Positions 1 to 6,761 of a stretch of 7,767 bases of DNA are shown here, piece after piece. Location: NCBI GenBank assembly GCA_030426705.1, contig JAUHXW010000126.1:1-7767 (forward strand). Reading direction: 5' to 3'. Origin of the DNA: Gammaproteobacteria bacterium (GTDB taxonomy: Bacteria > Pseudomonadota > Gammaproteobacteria > Xanthomonadales > Marinicellaceae). Position 1 is the stretch's first letter. The number at the start of each line of letters is the position of its first letter. The notes beneath the pieces were generated by a model. That model was not told the origin of the DNA and did not search any database. It saw only the letters and a program-made list of their open reading frames with translations. Both the position numbers and the translations under genes were made by a program.

Positions 1-43
1 AAACAGGGAAAAATGCTGGCTACTACACGGCTCAGGACTTTTT

Positions 44-47
44 GAGG
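44..47 (+). promoter_or_regulatory. Shine-Dalgarno GAGG before the first small membrane protein
   Basis: GAGG lies 6 nt before the ATG at 54. This favours 54 over the in-frame internal ATG at 102, which has no comparable purine run before it. Confidence 0.6.
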
Positions 48-53
48 TTATAG

Positions 54-524
54 ATGTACTTGACTCCATTCCTTCATTTTGTCATTGAGTCACCACACAA
101 CATGACAAAAATATTAAGTATTTTGGGAAAACAGACTGAACCCTATTCATCAGCACAAACTCACAGTAAGCCAAAAAAGTTTATAGGTTCCATCGATGAA
201 AACGGATTTAAATTGCAAAACAAACTCCATCGATTTTACGAAAATGATTTTAATCCTGTGGCCATAGGTTCAATCACTGAGCTGGGGGATAAAAGTTCTA
301 TTAATATTTATTTTCGACCTACATTTTCCTCATGCCTTTTCATGCTATTTTTCATAGGAATTACTGTCAAAGAATTAATTGGTTGGTTTCTAGGTTACGG
401 TAACTCTAATTGGTTTTACTCCGGGTTACTTTTCATAGGTTATATATTCATGCAAATCGGCTTTTGGATTGAGGCGCCCAAACTCGAAAACAACTTACGA
501 AACCTGTTGAAAACCCAGAACTGA
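54..524 (+). CDS. Small two-helix membrane protein of unknown function
   Basis: 156 residues; function not recognised. Seen: a soluble N-terminal part (about 1-90) with a strand-rich stretch around residues 42-88, containing FIGSIDENGF and DFNPVAIGSI. Two hydrophobic helices follow at about 92-112 and 119-138, then a short C-terminal tail (LENNLRNLLKTQN). No signal peptide or catalytic motif is visible. From memory, the pattern 'F.G.I...GF.......R...F.P...G.I' followed by two helices recurs in many short bacterial hypothetical proteins, some carried in gene cassettes; I have not verified that link. The start at 54 has a well-spaced GAGG, and residues 1-30 look like part of the domain; an internal start at 102 (Met17) is the alternative. 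The gene is AT-rich in its membrane part (about 28% GC by hand over 301-360, against about 42% in a kinase stretch). It lies 90 bp upstream of the kinase on the same strand, with no convincing terminator between, so co-transcription is possible. Confidence 0.75.
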   Translation: MYLTPFLHFVIESPHNMTKILSILGKQTEPYSSAQTHSKPKKFIGSIDENGFKLQNKLHRFYENDFNPVAIGSITELGDKSSINIYFRPTFSSCLFMLFFIGITVKELIGWFLGYGNSNWFYSGLLFIGYIFMQIGFWIEAPKLENNLRNLLKTQN

Positions 525-602
525 GCAAATGGTTGTTAAAATGAATGAGCCAAATAAACTGGTTTTATGCTGTTTTTCATTTAAGATTAATAAATCAGGT
601 AC

Positions 603-609
603 AAAGAGG
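603..609 (+). promoter_or_regulatory. Strong Shine-Dalgarno AAAGAGG deciding a TTG start
   Basis: AAAGAGG ends 5 nt before the TTG at 615. The codon just before this TTG is an in-frame TAA (612-614), so no upstream start is possible. The next in-frame ATG is codon 82, only about ten residues before the glycine-rich loop. The site therefore supports TTG as the true start. Confidence 0.75.
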
Positions 610-614
610 TTTAA

Positions 615-3488
615 TTGAGTCGCAACATTGAAAACTGGAAACAGGCCAATGCCATTTATAAAACATTGGACCACTTACCGCTGGATGACGCATTACAGGC
701 AGTGAGTACGTTGGAGGATGTGCCTGAAGAAATCACAACCATCATCATCCAACTCATCAAGGCTGCCCAAACCACCAATGAATTTGTCCACAATAAGCTG
801 GTTGACATCCCCAATTTGCATGATGTGAATAAACAAAAAGTGGCTGCTGGCGATCAAATGGAACAGTATGAACTGTTGGAAGAAATCGGTCGTGGTGGTA
901 TGTCGACCGTGTACAAAGCACGCAGGGTTCAAGCCGAAAATCAAAAACCTGTAGCCATCAAAGTATTTTCCGCCATAGACAAAGACACCAAGTTACACGA
1001 ACACTTCATCTCCGAACAAAAAATCCTCTCAAATCTGACGCACCCCAACATCATCACCATGCATCATGGTGGCACCACTGAACAAGGCATCTCCTATCTG
1101 GTGATGGAATTATTGGAAGGAGCCAGGGATATCGATGATTTTGTCGCCACGGCCAAACTTCCAGCTAAAGCCATCATTGAGCTGGTGCTTAAAGCAGCTG
1201 AAGCCATCAGTTATGCCCACAGTCAACTGGTGATTCACCGCGACATCAAACCTTCCAATTTGTTAATCAGTCAAACTGGTGAACTGCGGGTGGTGGATTT
1301 TGGTATTGCCAAATTGATCAAACAGGATCAAGCCACAGATCAAAACACCATCATGGCTTTAACGCCTTCCTATGCATCACCAGAACAAATCAATGGCCAA
1401 CAAATTTCAGTACAAACTGACATTTTTTCTCTGGCCGTAGTGGCTGTCAAATTATTGAATGGCAAATCGCCTTTCACCATGGATCGGGTGATCAAGTCTT
1501 GTGCTCAGGATGAACAACAAGTAGACCAAGCCCTGAAAAACAACCATTTTGACAATGACTTACGCAACATCCTCAACAAAGCTCTGAAGGCGGATCCGAC
1601 GCTGCGCTATGCCAGTATGCAACAATTTGCTGATGATTTAAGGGCTTGGCTCAATCATCAACCAGTCAGTGCAACACCTGATTCATTGTTTTATCAAGTG
1701 CGTAAATTTGCTGCACGCCGCAGCGCCTTGTTTGCCAGCCTGGTCACTTTGTTTTTCACCCTCAGTGGGGCTATTTTTATTTTGAGCTGGCAATACAACA
1801 CCATCAAAATTGAAGCTGCCAAAGCAGAACAGGTTAAAAATTTCATGGTGAATGCTTTTGAGTCAACAGACCCTGATGTGCTTGGTGGTGAAAAAATATC
1901 CGCCCATCAATTGCTGGACACCGCTGCAATTAAACTCAACCAAAGTAACCAGATGAATGCAGACATTAAGTTTGATTTGCTGCAAGCCATCGGTATCGCT
2001 TACAACAAATTGGGTGATTTGGACGCTGCAAAAAAATACATCGATCAATCTTTGACCATAAAACCAGAAAATGGAAAGTCCCTGTCCTATCAAGCGTTGA
2101 TTTTGTTTGAGCAGGCTGAGTATGACACCTTGAAACAATTGATAGCGTCCGTTGACGTCACTGAATTTAAGCCACAAGATTCAGCCAGACTGGTCAGGGC
2201 TCAGGCACGCCTGATGGCAAGAAATGCTGAATTTATAACAGCCATAGAGCTGGTTGAGTCTTTAACTGCAGTTTCACCTTCTCTTGATTTCATCCTCAAT
2301 CAACAGTTACTGGCAGAATTGTATTTTTACCAATCCAAGCCAGAACTCAGCATCCAAACTTTAGAAGATTTATTGGCTGATCAGCAGATAGATCAAAACC
2401 TGTCATCTGTGATGGATTTGAGTAAAGATTTGGCTGAATATTATCTGGAAGTGGGTGATTATCAACATGCGCTGGAACGATTAGACACATTGATTAAAAC
2501 CCAAAGAGCACTATTGGGCGAAGTGCACCCAACCGTTGCCAAAACCACTAAGCTGCTGGGGTCTGCTTATATTCACAATGGCGATTTAACTCAAGCCAGG
2601 AAATACATTGAGCAATCTTTCGCTTTGAACACTGAAATCTTTGGTGAAGGCAGCGTGCAATCAGCTTATGATCTGAACACCCTGGCAGTGATTTCTCATC
2701 AGGATGGTGATTTGGCAGCTGCCATTGATTACATGAAACAGGCTGTGGCTATATTTGACCAACACCGTGCACTCGATAACACCGACAACCTCGAAATCAA
2801 AGCCAACCTGGCATCTTTACTTAACATCAATGACCAATCAGTTGAAGCGAAACAAATTTTGCAGGAAGTATTACAAGTTCAGCGGCAAAAGCTGGGTGAA
2901 ACCCATGATTCAACGCTGTATACCAAAAAACTGCTGGCTTACACTTTGTCTAAATTGCAGGAACATCAAGCTGCCACAGAACTGATAGAACAATCGACCC
3001 ATGAAGCACTACAACACTATGACATCAAACACCCCATTATTGTCTCTTTGATGTACAACCAGGCCAAAATTTATCAAAACAATGAACAAACTGCTGACGC
3101 TTTGAATAAGTTTTTGGAAATCATCGACCTTGAATTATTGCAACCAACACAACCTTTGTACTCAAAAACAATTAAAGCGATTGCTCATGGTTATGAGCTT
3201 TTGAATGATTTCGAAAATGCAGAAAAATATTATTTGCTGTGTATTGAAAACCGCAAGCAACTGTTTAATCAAAATCATCTCAATACACTGGAAATACAAT
3301 TGGCCTACAGTGAATTTTTAATCAGCAACCACAAATTCAATCAAGCAAGGAATACGCTACAAACCATGCAGCAGGCCCTTGTACAAATGAATCAACCGGA
3401 ACATGTCTACATGCAGACCATTCAACAGCTCATTACAGAAAACCCGCCATTACAGACAATCAAGCCTCACCATCAGCCAGCACAGTAA
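615..3488 (+). CDS. Transmembrane Ser/Thr protein kinase with C-terminal TPR repeats (PknB-like, sigma-factor-linked type)
   Basis: 957 residues starting at TTG. Domains in order: a helical N-terminal extension (1-80); a Hanks-type kinase domain (about 85-348); one membrane helix (about 371-392) after a basic stretch (RKFAARRS); then a long domain of repeated helical hairpins (about 400-930). Kinase motifs are complete: glycine loop IGRGGMSTVY (91-100), VAIK lysine K116, helix-C glutamate E134, catalytic loop HRDIKPSN (208-215), DFG 228-230, SPE 255-257 after a threonine-bearing activation loop, D269 and R331. The kinase should therefore be active. The repeats read as TPRs, several of the longer kinesin-light-chain type (for example LGEVHPTVA...Y.HNGDLTQARKY at about 634-664, then GDLAAAIDY). 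Topology places the kinase in the cytoplasm and the TPRs in the periplasm, a sensor layout. Kinases of this build commonly sit beside TIGR02999/ECF43 sigma factors, and one is encoded convergently here with a 29-bp overlap. The likely substrate is that sigma factor (inference). The signal sensed is unknown. No terminator is visible after the stop. Confidence 0.93.
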   Translation: MSRNIENWKQANAIYKTLDHLPLDDALQAVSTLEDVPEEITTIIIQLIKAAQTTNEFVHNKLVDIPNLHDVNKQKVAAGDQMEQYELLEEIGRGGMSTVYKARRVQAENQKPVAIKVFSAIDKDTKLHEHFISEQKILSNLTHPNIITMHHGGTTEQGISYLVMELLEGARDIDDFVATAKLPAKAIIELVLKAAEAISYAHSQLVIHRDIKPSNLLISQTGELRVVDFGIAKLIKQDQATDQNTIMALTPSYASPEQINGQQISVQTDIFSLAVVAVKLLNGKSPFTMDRVIKSCAQDEQQVDQALKNNHFDNDLRNILNKALKADPTLRYASMQQFADDLRAWLNHQPVSATPDSLFYQVRKFAARRSALFASLVTLFFTLSGAIFILSWQYNTIKIEAAKAEQVKNFMVNAFESTDPDVLGGEKISAHQLLDTAAIKLNQSNQMNADIKFDLLQAIGIAYNKLGDLDAAKKYIDQSLTIKPENGKSLSYQALILFEQAEYDTLKQLIASVDVTEFKPQDSARLVRAQARLMARNAEFITAIELVESLTAVSPSLDFILNQQLLAELYFYQSKPELSIQTLEDLLADQQIDQNLSSVMDLSKDLAEYYLEVGDYQHALERLDTLIKTQRALLGEVHPTVAKTTKLLGSAYIHNGDLTQARKYIEQSFALNTEIFGEGSVQSAYDLNTLAVISHQDGDLAAAIDYMKQAVAIFDQHRALDNTDNLEIKANLASLLNINDQSVEAKQILQEVLQVQRQKLGETHDSTLYTKKLLAYTLSKLQEHQAATELIEQSTHEALQHYDIKHPIIVSLMYNQAKIYQNNEQTADALNKFLEIIDLELLQPTQPLYSKTIKAIAHGYELLNDFENAEKYYLLCIENRKQLFNQNHLNTLEIQLAYSEFLISNHKFNQARNTLQTMQQALVQMNQPEHVYMQTIQQLITENPPLQTIKPHHQPAQ
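3460..3488. other. 29-bp tail-to-tail coding overlap of kinase and sigma factor
   Basis: The kinase stop (TAA, 3486-3488, plus strand) lies inside the sigma reading frame, and the sigma stop (TGA on the minus strand, 3460-3462) lies inside the kinase frame. The last nine or so codons of each gene are thus read from both strands. I see no GC-rich hairpin followed by a T-run on either strand next to the overlap. Confidence 0.9.
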
Positions 3489-4029
3489 CCAACAGGGCTT
3501 TGGCCTGGGTCCAACGGCGTTGCGCCTGGCGGCTGCTGATTTTTAAAATTTCAGAAACTTCATCAAAGGTGAACCCAAACAACAGCTTCAATTCAAGTAT
3601 TTCGGTGTATTGTGGATCCACCTCAGAAATGAACAACAAAGCGTTGTCAAAATCTATCATGTCATAGGCAATTTCTTGCCCGCCCTCTATCGAGGATATG
3701 GTGTGATGAATCGCCCCTTCGCCACGTTTCAATGAGTTTTTTTCCCGAACCTGGTCGATCAGAAAGTTGCGCATCACGCTGCCTAATGTGCGTAAAAAAT
3801 GGGTGCGGTTGGCGTAGTCTTTGGGAAGCGCCTGATAAATCCGCTCATAAGCCTCATGAGCCAGCACCGTGGGGGTGATGGTGGCACCGGAGGGTACTTT
3901 GCTCAGCTGGTAACTGGCCATGTTTTTGATGTCTCGATACATGGCCTCATAGACATCACCCAACGAGGACGCATCGGTGCCTTGTCTGTTCAATATTTGC
4001 GTAACTTCTAAATCTTTTGGGCTGTACAT
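3460..4029 (-). CDS. ECF RNA polymerase sigma factor, TIGR02999 / ECF43-like (kinase-linked)
   Basis: 189 residues, normal length for the family. Region 2 spans about residues 24-105 and carries the family signature TITPTVLAHEAYERI (50-64), then NRTHFLRTLGSVMRNFLIDQ and KRGEG (101-105). Region 4 (about 138-185) ends in a helix-turn-helix, FTFDEVSEILKISSRQAQRRW. In ordinary ECF factors region 2.2 reads D-A-E-D-L-V-Q-E; here those acidic positions are T52-P-T54-V, with T50 just before. Loss of these acids is known in kinase-activated factors such as Vibrio EcfP, where a threonine phosphate replaces the charge. No anti-sigma gene is visible, but a Ser/Thr kinase overlaps the 3' end on the opposite strand. 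The ATG at 4029 is the first in-frame start after a TAA; no Shine-Dalgarno is evident. The gene follows the helicase stop by 33 bp with no clear terminator, so it may depend on helicase transcription or translation. Target promoters cannot be told from this window. Confidence 0.92.
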   Translation of the reverse strand: MYSPKDLEVTQILNRQGTDASSLGDVYEAMYRDIKNMASYQLSKVPSGATITPTVLAHEAYERIYQALPKDYANRTHFLRTLGSVMRNFLIDQVREKNSLKRGEGAIHHTISSIEGGQEIAYDMIDFDNALLFISEVDPQYTEILELKLLFGFTFDEVSEILKISSRQAQRRWTQAKALLVTVLADGEA

Positions 4030-4062
4030 GTCATTATTTTAAGACGAAAAAAGCCCCAATGA

Positions 4063-5367
4063 TTACTTTTTGAGTCTTTTTCTGCCGCTTTTGGACTTTT
4101 TACCGCCAGCACGCGCGCTGATTCTTTTGTGTTTAGGTTTTTTTGCCGCTTTGCCGGGTGACTTTTTCTTGGCCTCCTTCTTTTTGCTCTTTTTGGGCTG
4201 ATGTATTTGTGTTGGCACAATTTCCTCACGTTCTGCCAACTCAAAACCCCTTTGATATACCCGCTCAATGCTGCCACCAATCAAACGTTCAATTTTTCGC
4301 AAAAACCGCACTTCTTCAGGACACACAAAAGAAATGGCTTGTCCTGTCTGGCCGGCCCGACCTGTTCTGCCAATGCGGTGTACATAATCTTCAGGCAAAT
4401 ACGGCAAATTGTAGTTCAGCACAAAATCCAATCCTTCAATGTCCAGACCTCGAGCCGCGACTTCAGTGGCAATCAACACCTGAACCTTGCCTGCTTTGAA
4501 ATCTTTCAAAGACCGACGACGCGTGCCCTGACTCTTGTCTCCATGACATATGGCCGAAGGTATTTGCTGTTTCTTTAAACGCTCCAATAAATGATCTGCT
4601 TGTTTTTTGGTACTGGTAAATACCAGAATCTGATACCAGTTGTTTTGCTCCAGCAACGCCATGAACAAATCTATTTTACGGGCCTCATCCACCGGGTAAA
4701 TCACATGAGTCACGGTATCGGCGGTCTTATTGGCCTTGTCCACCCGAATATCCAGATGATTGCGTAATATTTTATGCCCCAACTCATTCATGGCAGGTGT
4801 GGTGGTGGCTGAAAACAACAAGGTTTGTCGATTGGGTGCAGTCTCACCAATTAAGGTGATGGCATCATTGATAAATCCCATGTCTAACATGCGATCTGCT
4901 TCATCCAGCACCACATAGTCTGCTGTTGATAAGTCCACATGACCTAATTCCATGTGTTCTAACAATCGCCCAGGAGTGGCAATCAATATGTCAGTTCCTG
5001 ATTGTAGTTTACTGGCTTGTCCACCCATTTTAACGCCGCCAAAAACCACAGAGACATCAACAGACAAAAATTGTGCATAAGCACTTATGGTTTCGGCCAA
5101 TTGCTCAGCCAGTTCGCGGGTTGGCGTTAAAATCAAACCTTTAACCTGACCTTTTTTGACAGTTTGTGGGTGATCAATTAATCGTTGTAACAAGGGCAAG
5201 GCAAAAGCAGCGGTTTTGCCCGTGCCAGTTTGGGCATTGACCAATAAATCCCGTCCGCGCCTGGCAGGCACCAAAGTTTGCTCCTGAACAGGCGTCAATT
5301 GCTGATAACCACAGGCCTCAATGGCTTGTAAAATTTTAGAGTCAAAGCTTAAAGAGGAAAAATTCAT
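4063..5367 (-). CDS. rhlE: DEAD-box ATP-dependent RNA helicase, RhlE-type
   Basis: 434 residues. It unwinds short RNA duplexes using ATP, typically in ribosome assembly, RNA turnover or cold adaptation. All motifs are present: Q motif (F8 and Q28 of LTPVQEQTL), Walker A AQTGTGKT (45-52), PTREL (82-86), GG (110-111), TPGR (131-134), DEAD (155-158), SAT (186-188), LVFTSTKKQA (248-257), ATEVAARGLD (300-309) and HRIGRTGR (330-337). The motif V segment has Glu where RhlE proteins usually have Asp (TDIAARGLD), a mild change. The C-terminal 45 residues are lysine/arginine-rich and probably an RNA-binding tail. I chose the ATG at 5367 because MNFSSLSF matches how RhlE proteins begin and lies just downstream of a TATAAT box. 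An in-frame ATG at 5418 would add 17 unlike-family residues and lies upstream of that box. RhlE, SrmB or a related paralogue cannot be separated without alignment, but RhlE fits best. It is transcribed divergently from the propeller gene and sits upstream of the sigma gene. Confidence 0.93.
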   Translation of the reverse strand: MNFSSLSFDSKILQAIEACGYQQLTPVQEQTLVPARRGRDLLVNAQTGTGKTAAFALPLLQRLIDHPQTVKKGQVKGLILTPTRELAEQLAETISAYAQFLSVDVSVVFGGVKMGGQASKLQSGTDILIATPGRLLEHMELGHVDLSTADYVVLDEADRMLDMGFINDAITLIGETAPNRQTLLFSATTTPAMNELGHKILRNHLDIRVDKANKTADTVTHVIYPVDEARKIDLFMALLEQNNWYQILVFTSTKKQADHLLERLKKQQIPSAICHGDKSQGTRRRSLKDFKAGKVQVLIATEVAARGLDIEGLDFVLNYNLPYLPEDYVHRIGRTGRAGQTGQAISFVCPEEVRFLRKIERLIGGSIERVYQRGFELAEREEIVPTQIHQPKKSKKKEAKKKSPGKAAKKPKHKRISARAGGKKSKSGRKRLKK

Positions 5368-5392
5368 AACCAAATCCAAAAAGTCGCAAGGT

Positions 5393-5398
5393 ATTATA
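5393..5398 (-). promoter_or_regulatory. Probable -10 box of the helicase (and perhaps sigma) promoter
   Basis: The minus strand reads TATAAT exactly, about 26 nt upstream of the ATG at 5367, giving a leader near 19 nt. No good -35 hexamer is found at 16-18 nt spacing (TGAATG at best) and there is no extended -10 TG, so it may need an activator. A short inverted repeat fills the spacer. Confidence 0.5.
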
Positions 5399-5403
5399 GT
5401 CGA

Positions 5404-5419
5404 AATGCAGTGTTGCATT
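5404..5419. repeat. Inverted repeat, 6-bp arms, in the helicase promoter spacer
   Basis: AATGCA-GTGT-TGCATT is a perfect 6-bp inverted repeat with a 4-nt centre. It lies immediately upstream of the minus-strand TATAAT, where a regulator would block or remodel polymerase. It could be an operator half-site pair or chance; palindromes of this size are not rare. Confidence 0.4.
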
Positions 5420-5443
5420 CATTACGAAAGTACTGGTAAACCT

Positions 5444-5473
5444 CTGGCATTATCCCATATCGCAAGATATAAT
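5444..5473 (+). promoter_or_regulatory. Probable sigma-70 promoter of the propeller/cyclase pair
   Basis: A -35-like CTGGCA (5444-5449, 4 of 6 matches to TTGACA), an 18-nt spacer and a perfect TATAAT (5468-5473) precede the ATG at 5504. Transcription would begin near 5480, giving a leader of about 24 nt. That leader contains no recognisable Shine-Dalgarno. Confidence 0.5.
5457..5470. repeat. Inverted repeat ATATC-GCAA-GATAT overlapping the -10 box
   Basis: Perfect 5-bp arms around GCAA. The right arm shares three bases with the plus-strand TATAAT. It could be a small operator or coincidence in AT-rich DNA. As RNA it would have a GNRA-type loop, but it lies upstream of the predicted transcription start. 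Confidence 0.3.
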
Positions 5474-5503
5474 TTTTAACCACTTCCCCAAGATTTTTGA
5501 CTG

Positions 5504-6757
5504 ATGACAAGTAACCCTTTAGATTCAACATGGTATTTCACGCCTGAAAATCCTCTACAAATAAACTCGGTTGCCATCAGTCATGATGGTTCACGATGCG
5601 CCTTTGGGTCATCTTTTGAGCGTGGCAGTGGTGAATTTTACACATACCTTTTTGATGGTTCAGGTAATCAATTGTGGAAAAAAACCATCTCATCTGGCAC
5701 AGCCTACCAAGGGGTGTTTTGGGTAGCCCTCAGTGGAAATGGACAATATGTGGCATCTGGTGGAGAAACCAGTGATTCTAAAGGCTTAAACACTAAGCCT
5801 GGTTACCTGCAAGCTTTTGCAGCAGACTCAGGAGACGAGCTACTCAATATCAACCTTTATTCCCGGGTCAATCAAGTCAGTTTGAGTGATGATGGTCAAT
5901 ATCTGGCGGTCTGTTATGGTCATACCATCGAAATTTATCAATTGAACACCGCTGGTACTGCATACTACAGCATTTTCAAGGAACAATCAGCCACCTACAG
6001 CATCAACAGCTGTGTCATCAGCAGCAATGGCAGCACCGTTGTTGCATCTGGTATTCATTACTCTGATGACAATCAACAAGTCAAGGCCAGTCAAGATGCC
6101 ACTTCAACCACCGGCCAAATATTCAGTTACACCATCAGCAATGAAAACGTCCAACCCATAGGAACATGTGATCTTCCAACAGGTTGTATGCGAGTGGCTG
6201 TGGTCGACAATGGCCAGATTTGGGCAGCCTCCCTGCATGATGGCAGTTGTGTGTTGGTACATAGCTTGAAACCAACTGAACTGGCATGGCAATGTAAACC
6301 TGACAATCCCGACTTATCATTGGCGTATGCGGTAGATATCACCCGCACAGAAATGGGAGATGTGTTTGTGGCTTGCGGTGCTAACCTCAACAGCAAAATC
6401 AATGGCGGTTTTTTGTATCTGGTGAAGTCTGTGCGCATGGTTTATGAAGATGAAGCCTACCCAGCGCCTTATTTCAAAGGCATCATACAGTGGTCCACAG
6501 ACATTAAATTTGGGGTTAATCCAGGCGTTTCTCTAGACAAAAACGCGCAATATGTTACCGCCACGGATGGTAAGCCTGATGGGCAAACAGTCAAGGAATC
6601 CGCAGGTAGCTTTTACCTTTTTGAAGCAGCTGATGGTCATCAAATTTGGCGACACGACACCACCATGATGAACTGGCCGATGGCGCTTGCGCAGGATGGC
6701 AGCAGTGTGATTGGTGGCAGTGACAATGGTTCTGTTTATTACTGGAAACTGACATAA
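5504..6757 (+). CDS. Cytoplasmic WD40/PQQ-like beta-propeller protein
   Basis: 417 residues with no signal peptide, lipobox or membrane segment, so probably cytoplasmic. The sequence is a run of propeller blades. Recurrent strands of the form 'V.V.S.DG.Y.A.G' start near residues 20, 71, 122, 167, 229, 274, 341 and 391 (for example VNQVSLSDDGQYLAVCYG and MALAQDGSSVIGGSDNGSVYYWKL). This suggests seven or eight blades. W-ending strands such as GNQLWKK (54-60) and GHQIWRHD (378-385) resemble PQQ-like repeats, so the fold sits between WD40 and PQQ-like families. No catalytic residue set is evident; the usual role of such proteins is as a protein-binding platform. The ATG at 5504 is the first possible start after an in-frame TGA (5498-5500); no Shine-Dalgarno is seen. 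The gene ends 4 bp before the membrane cyclase gene, implying co-transcription and a possible physical or regulatory link. The exact function is not recognised. Confidence 0.88.
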   Translation: MTSNPLDSTWYFTPENPLQINSVAISHDGSRCAFGSSFERGSGEFYTYLFDGSGNQLWKKTISSGTAYQGVFWVALSGNGQYVASGGETSDSKGLNTKPGYLQAFAADSGDELLNINLYSRVNQVSLSDDGQYLAVCYGHTIEIYQLNTAGTAYYSIFKEQSATYSINSCVISSNGSTVVASGIHYSDDNQQVKASQDATSTTGQIFSYTISNENVQPIGTCDLPTGCMRVAVVDNGQIWAASLHDGSCVLVHSLKPTELAWQCKPDNPDLSLAYAVDITRTEMGDVFVACGANLNSKINGGFLYLVKSVRMVYEDEAYPAPYFKGIIQWSTDIKFGVNPGVSLDKNAQYVTATDGKPDGQTVKESAGSFYLFEAADGHQIWRHDTTMMNWPMALAQDGSSVIGGSDNGSVYYWKLT

Positions 6758-6761
6758 ATCC

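Noticed and set aside
539..582. AAATGAA / TTCATTT inverted repeat between the small membrane gene and the kinase as a terminator
   Set aside because: The loop would be about 30 nt, the stem has a single G-C pair and no proper T-run follows it.
533..587. TTGTTA and TAAGAT as a kinase promoter
   Set aside because: The hexamers are 43 nt apart, and neither has a good partner at 16-18 nt spacing.
4042..4067. AAAAAG / CTTTTT pairing near the helicase stop as a terminator
   Set aside because: The stem is almost all A-U with a 12-nt loop, too weak to call.
4008..4280. 90-residue reading frame on the minus strand rich in Lys/Arg
   Set aside because: It is the lysine-rich 3' end of the helicase read in another frame; composition alone keeps it open.
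4143..4578. Two overlapping plus-strand reading frames opposite the helicase
   Set aside because: They lie antisense inside a well-supported gene, overlap each other, and have no domain-like pattern or ribosome site.
4063..5418. Longer helicase start at 5418
   Set aside because: The extra 17 residues (MQHCISTIIPCDFLDLV) do not resemble RhlE N-termini, and that start lies upstream of the TATAAT box likely to drive the gene.
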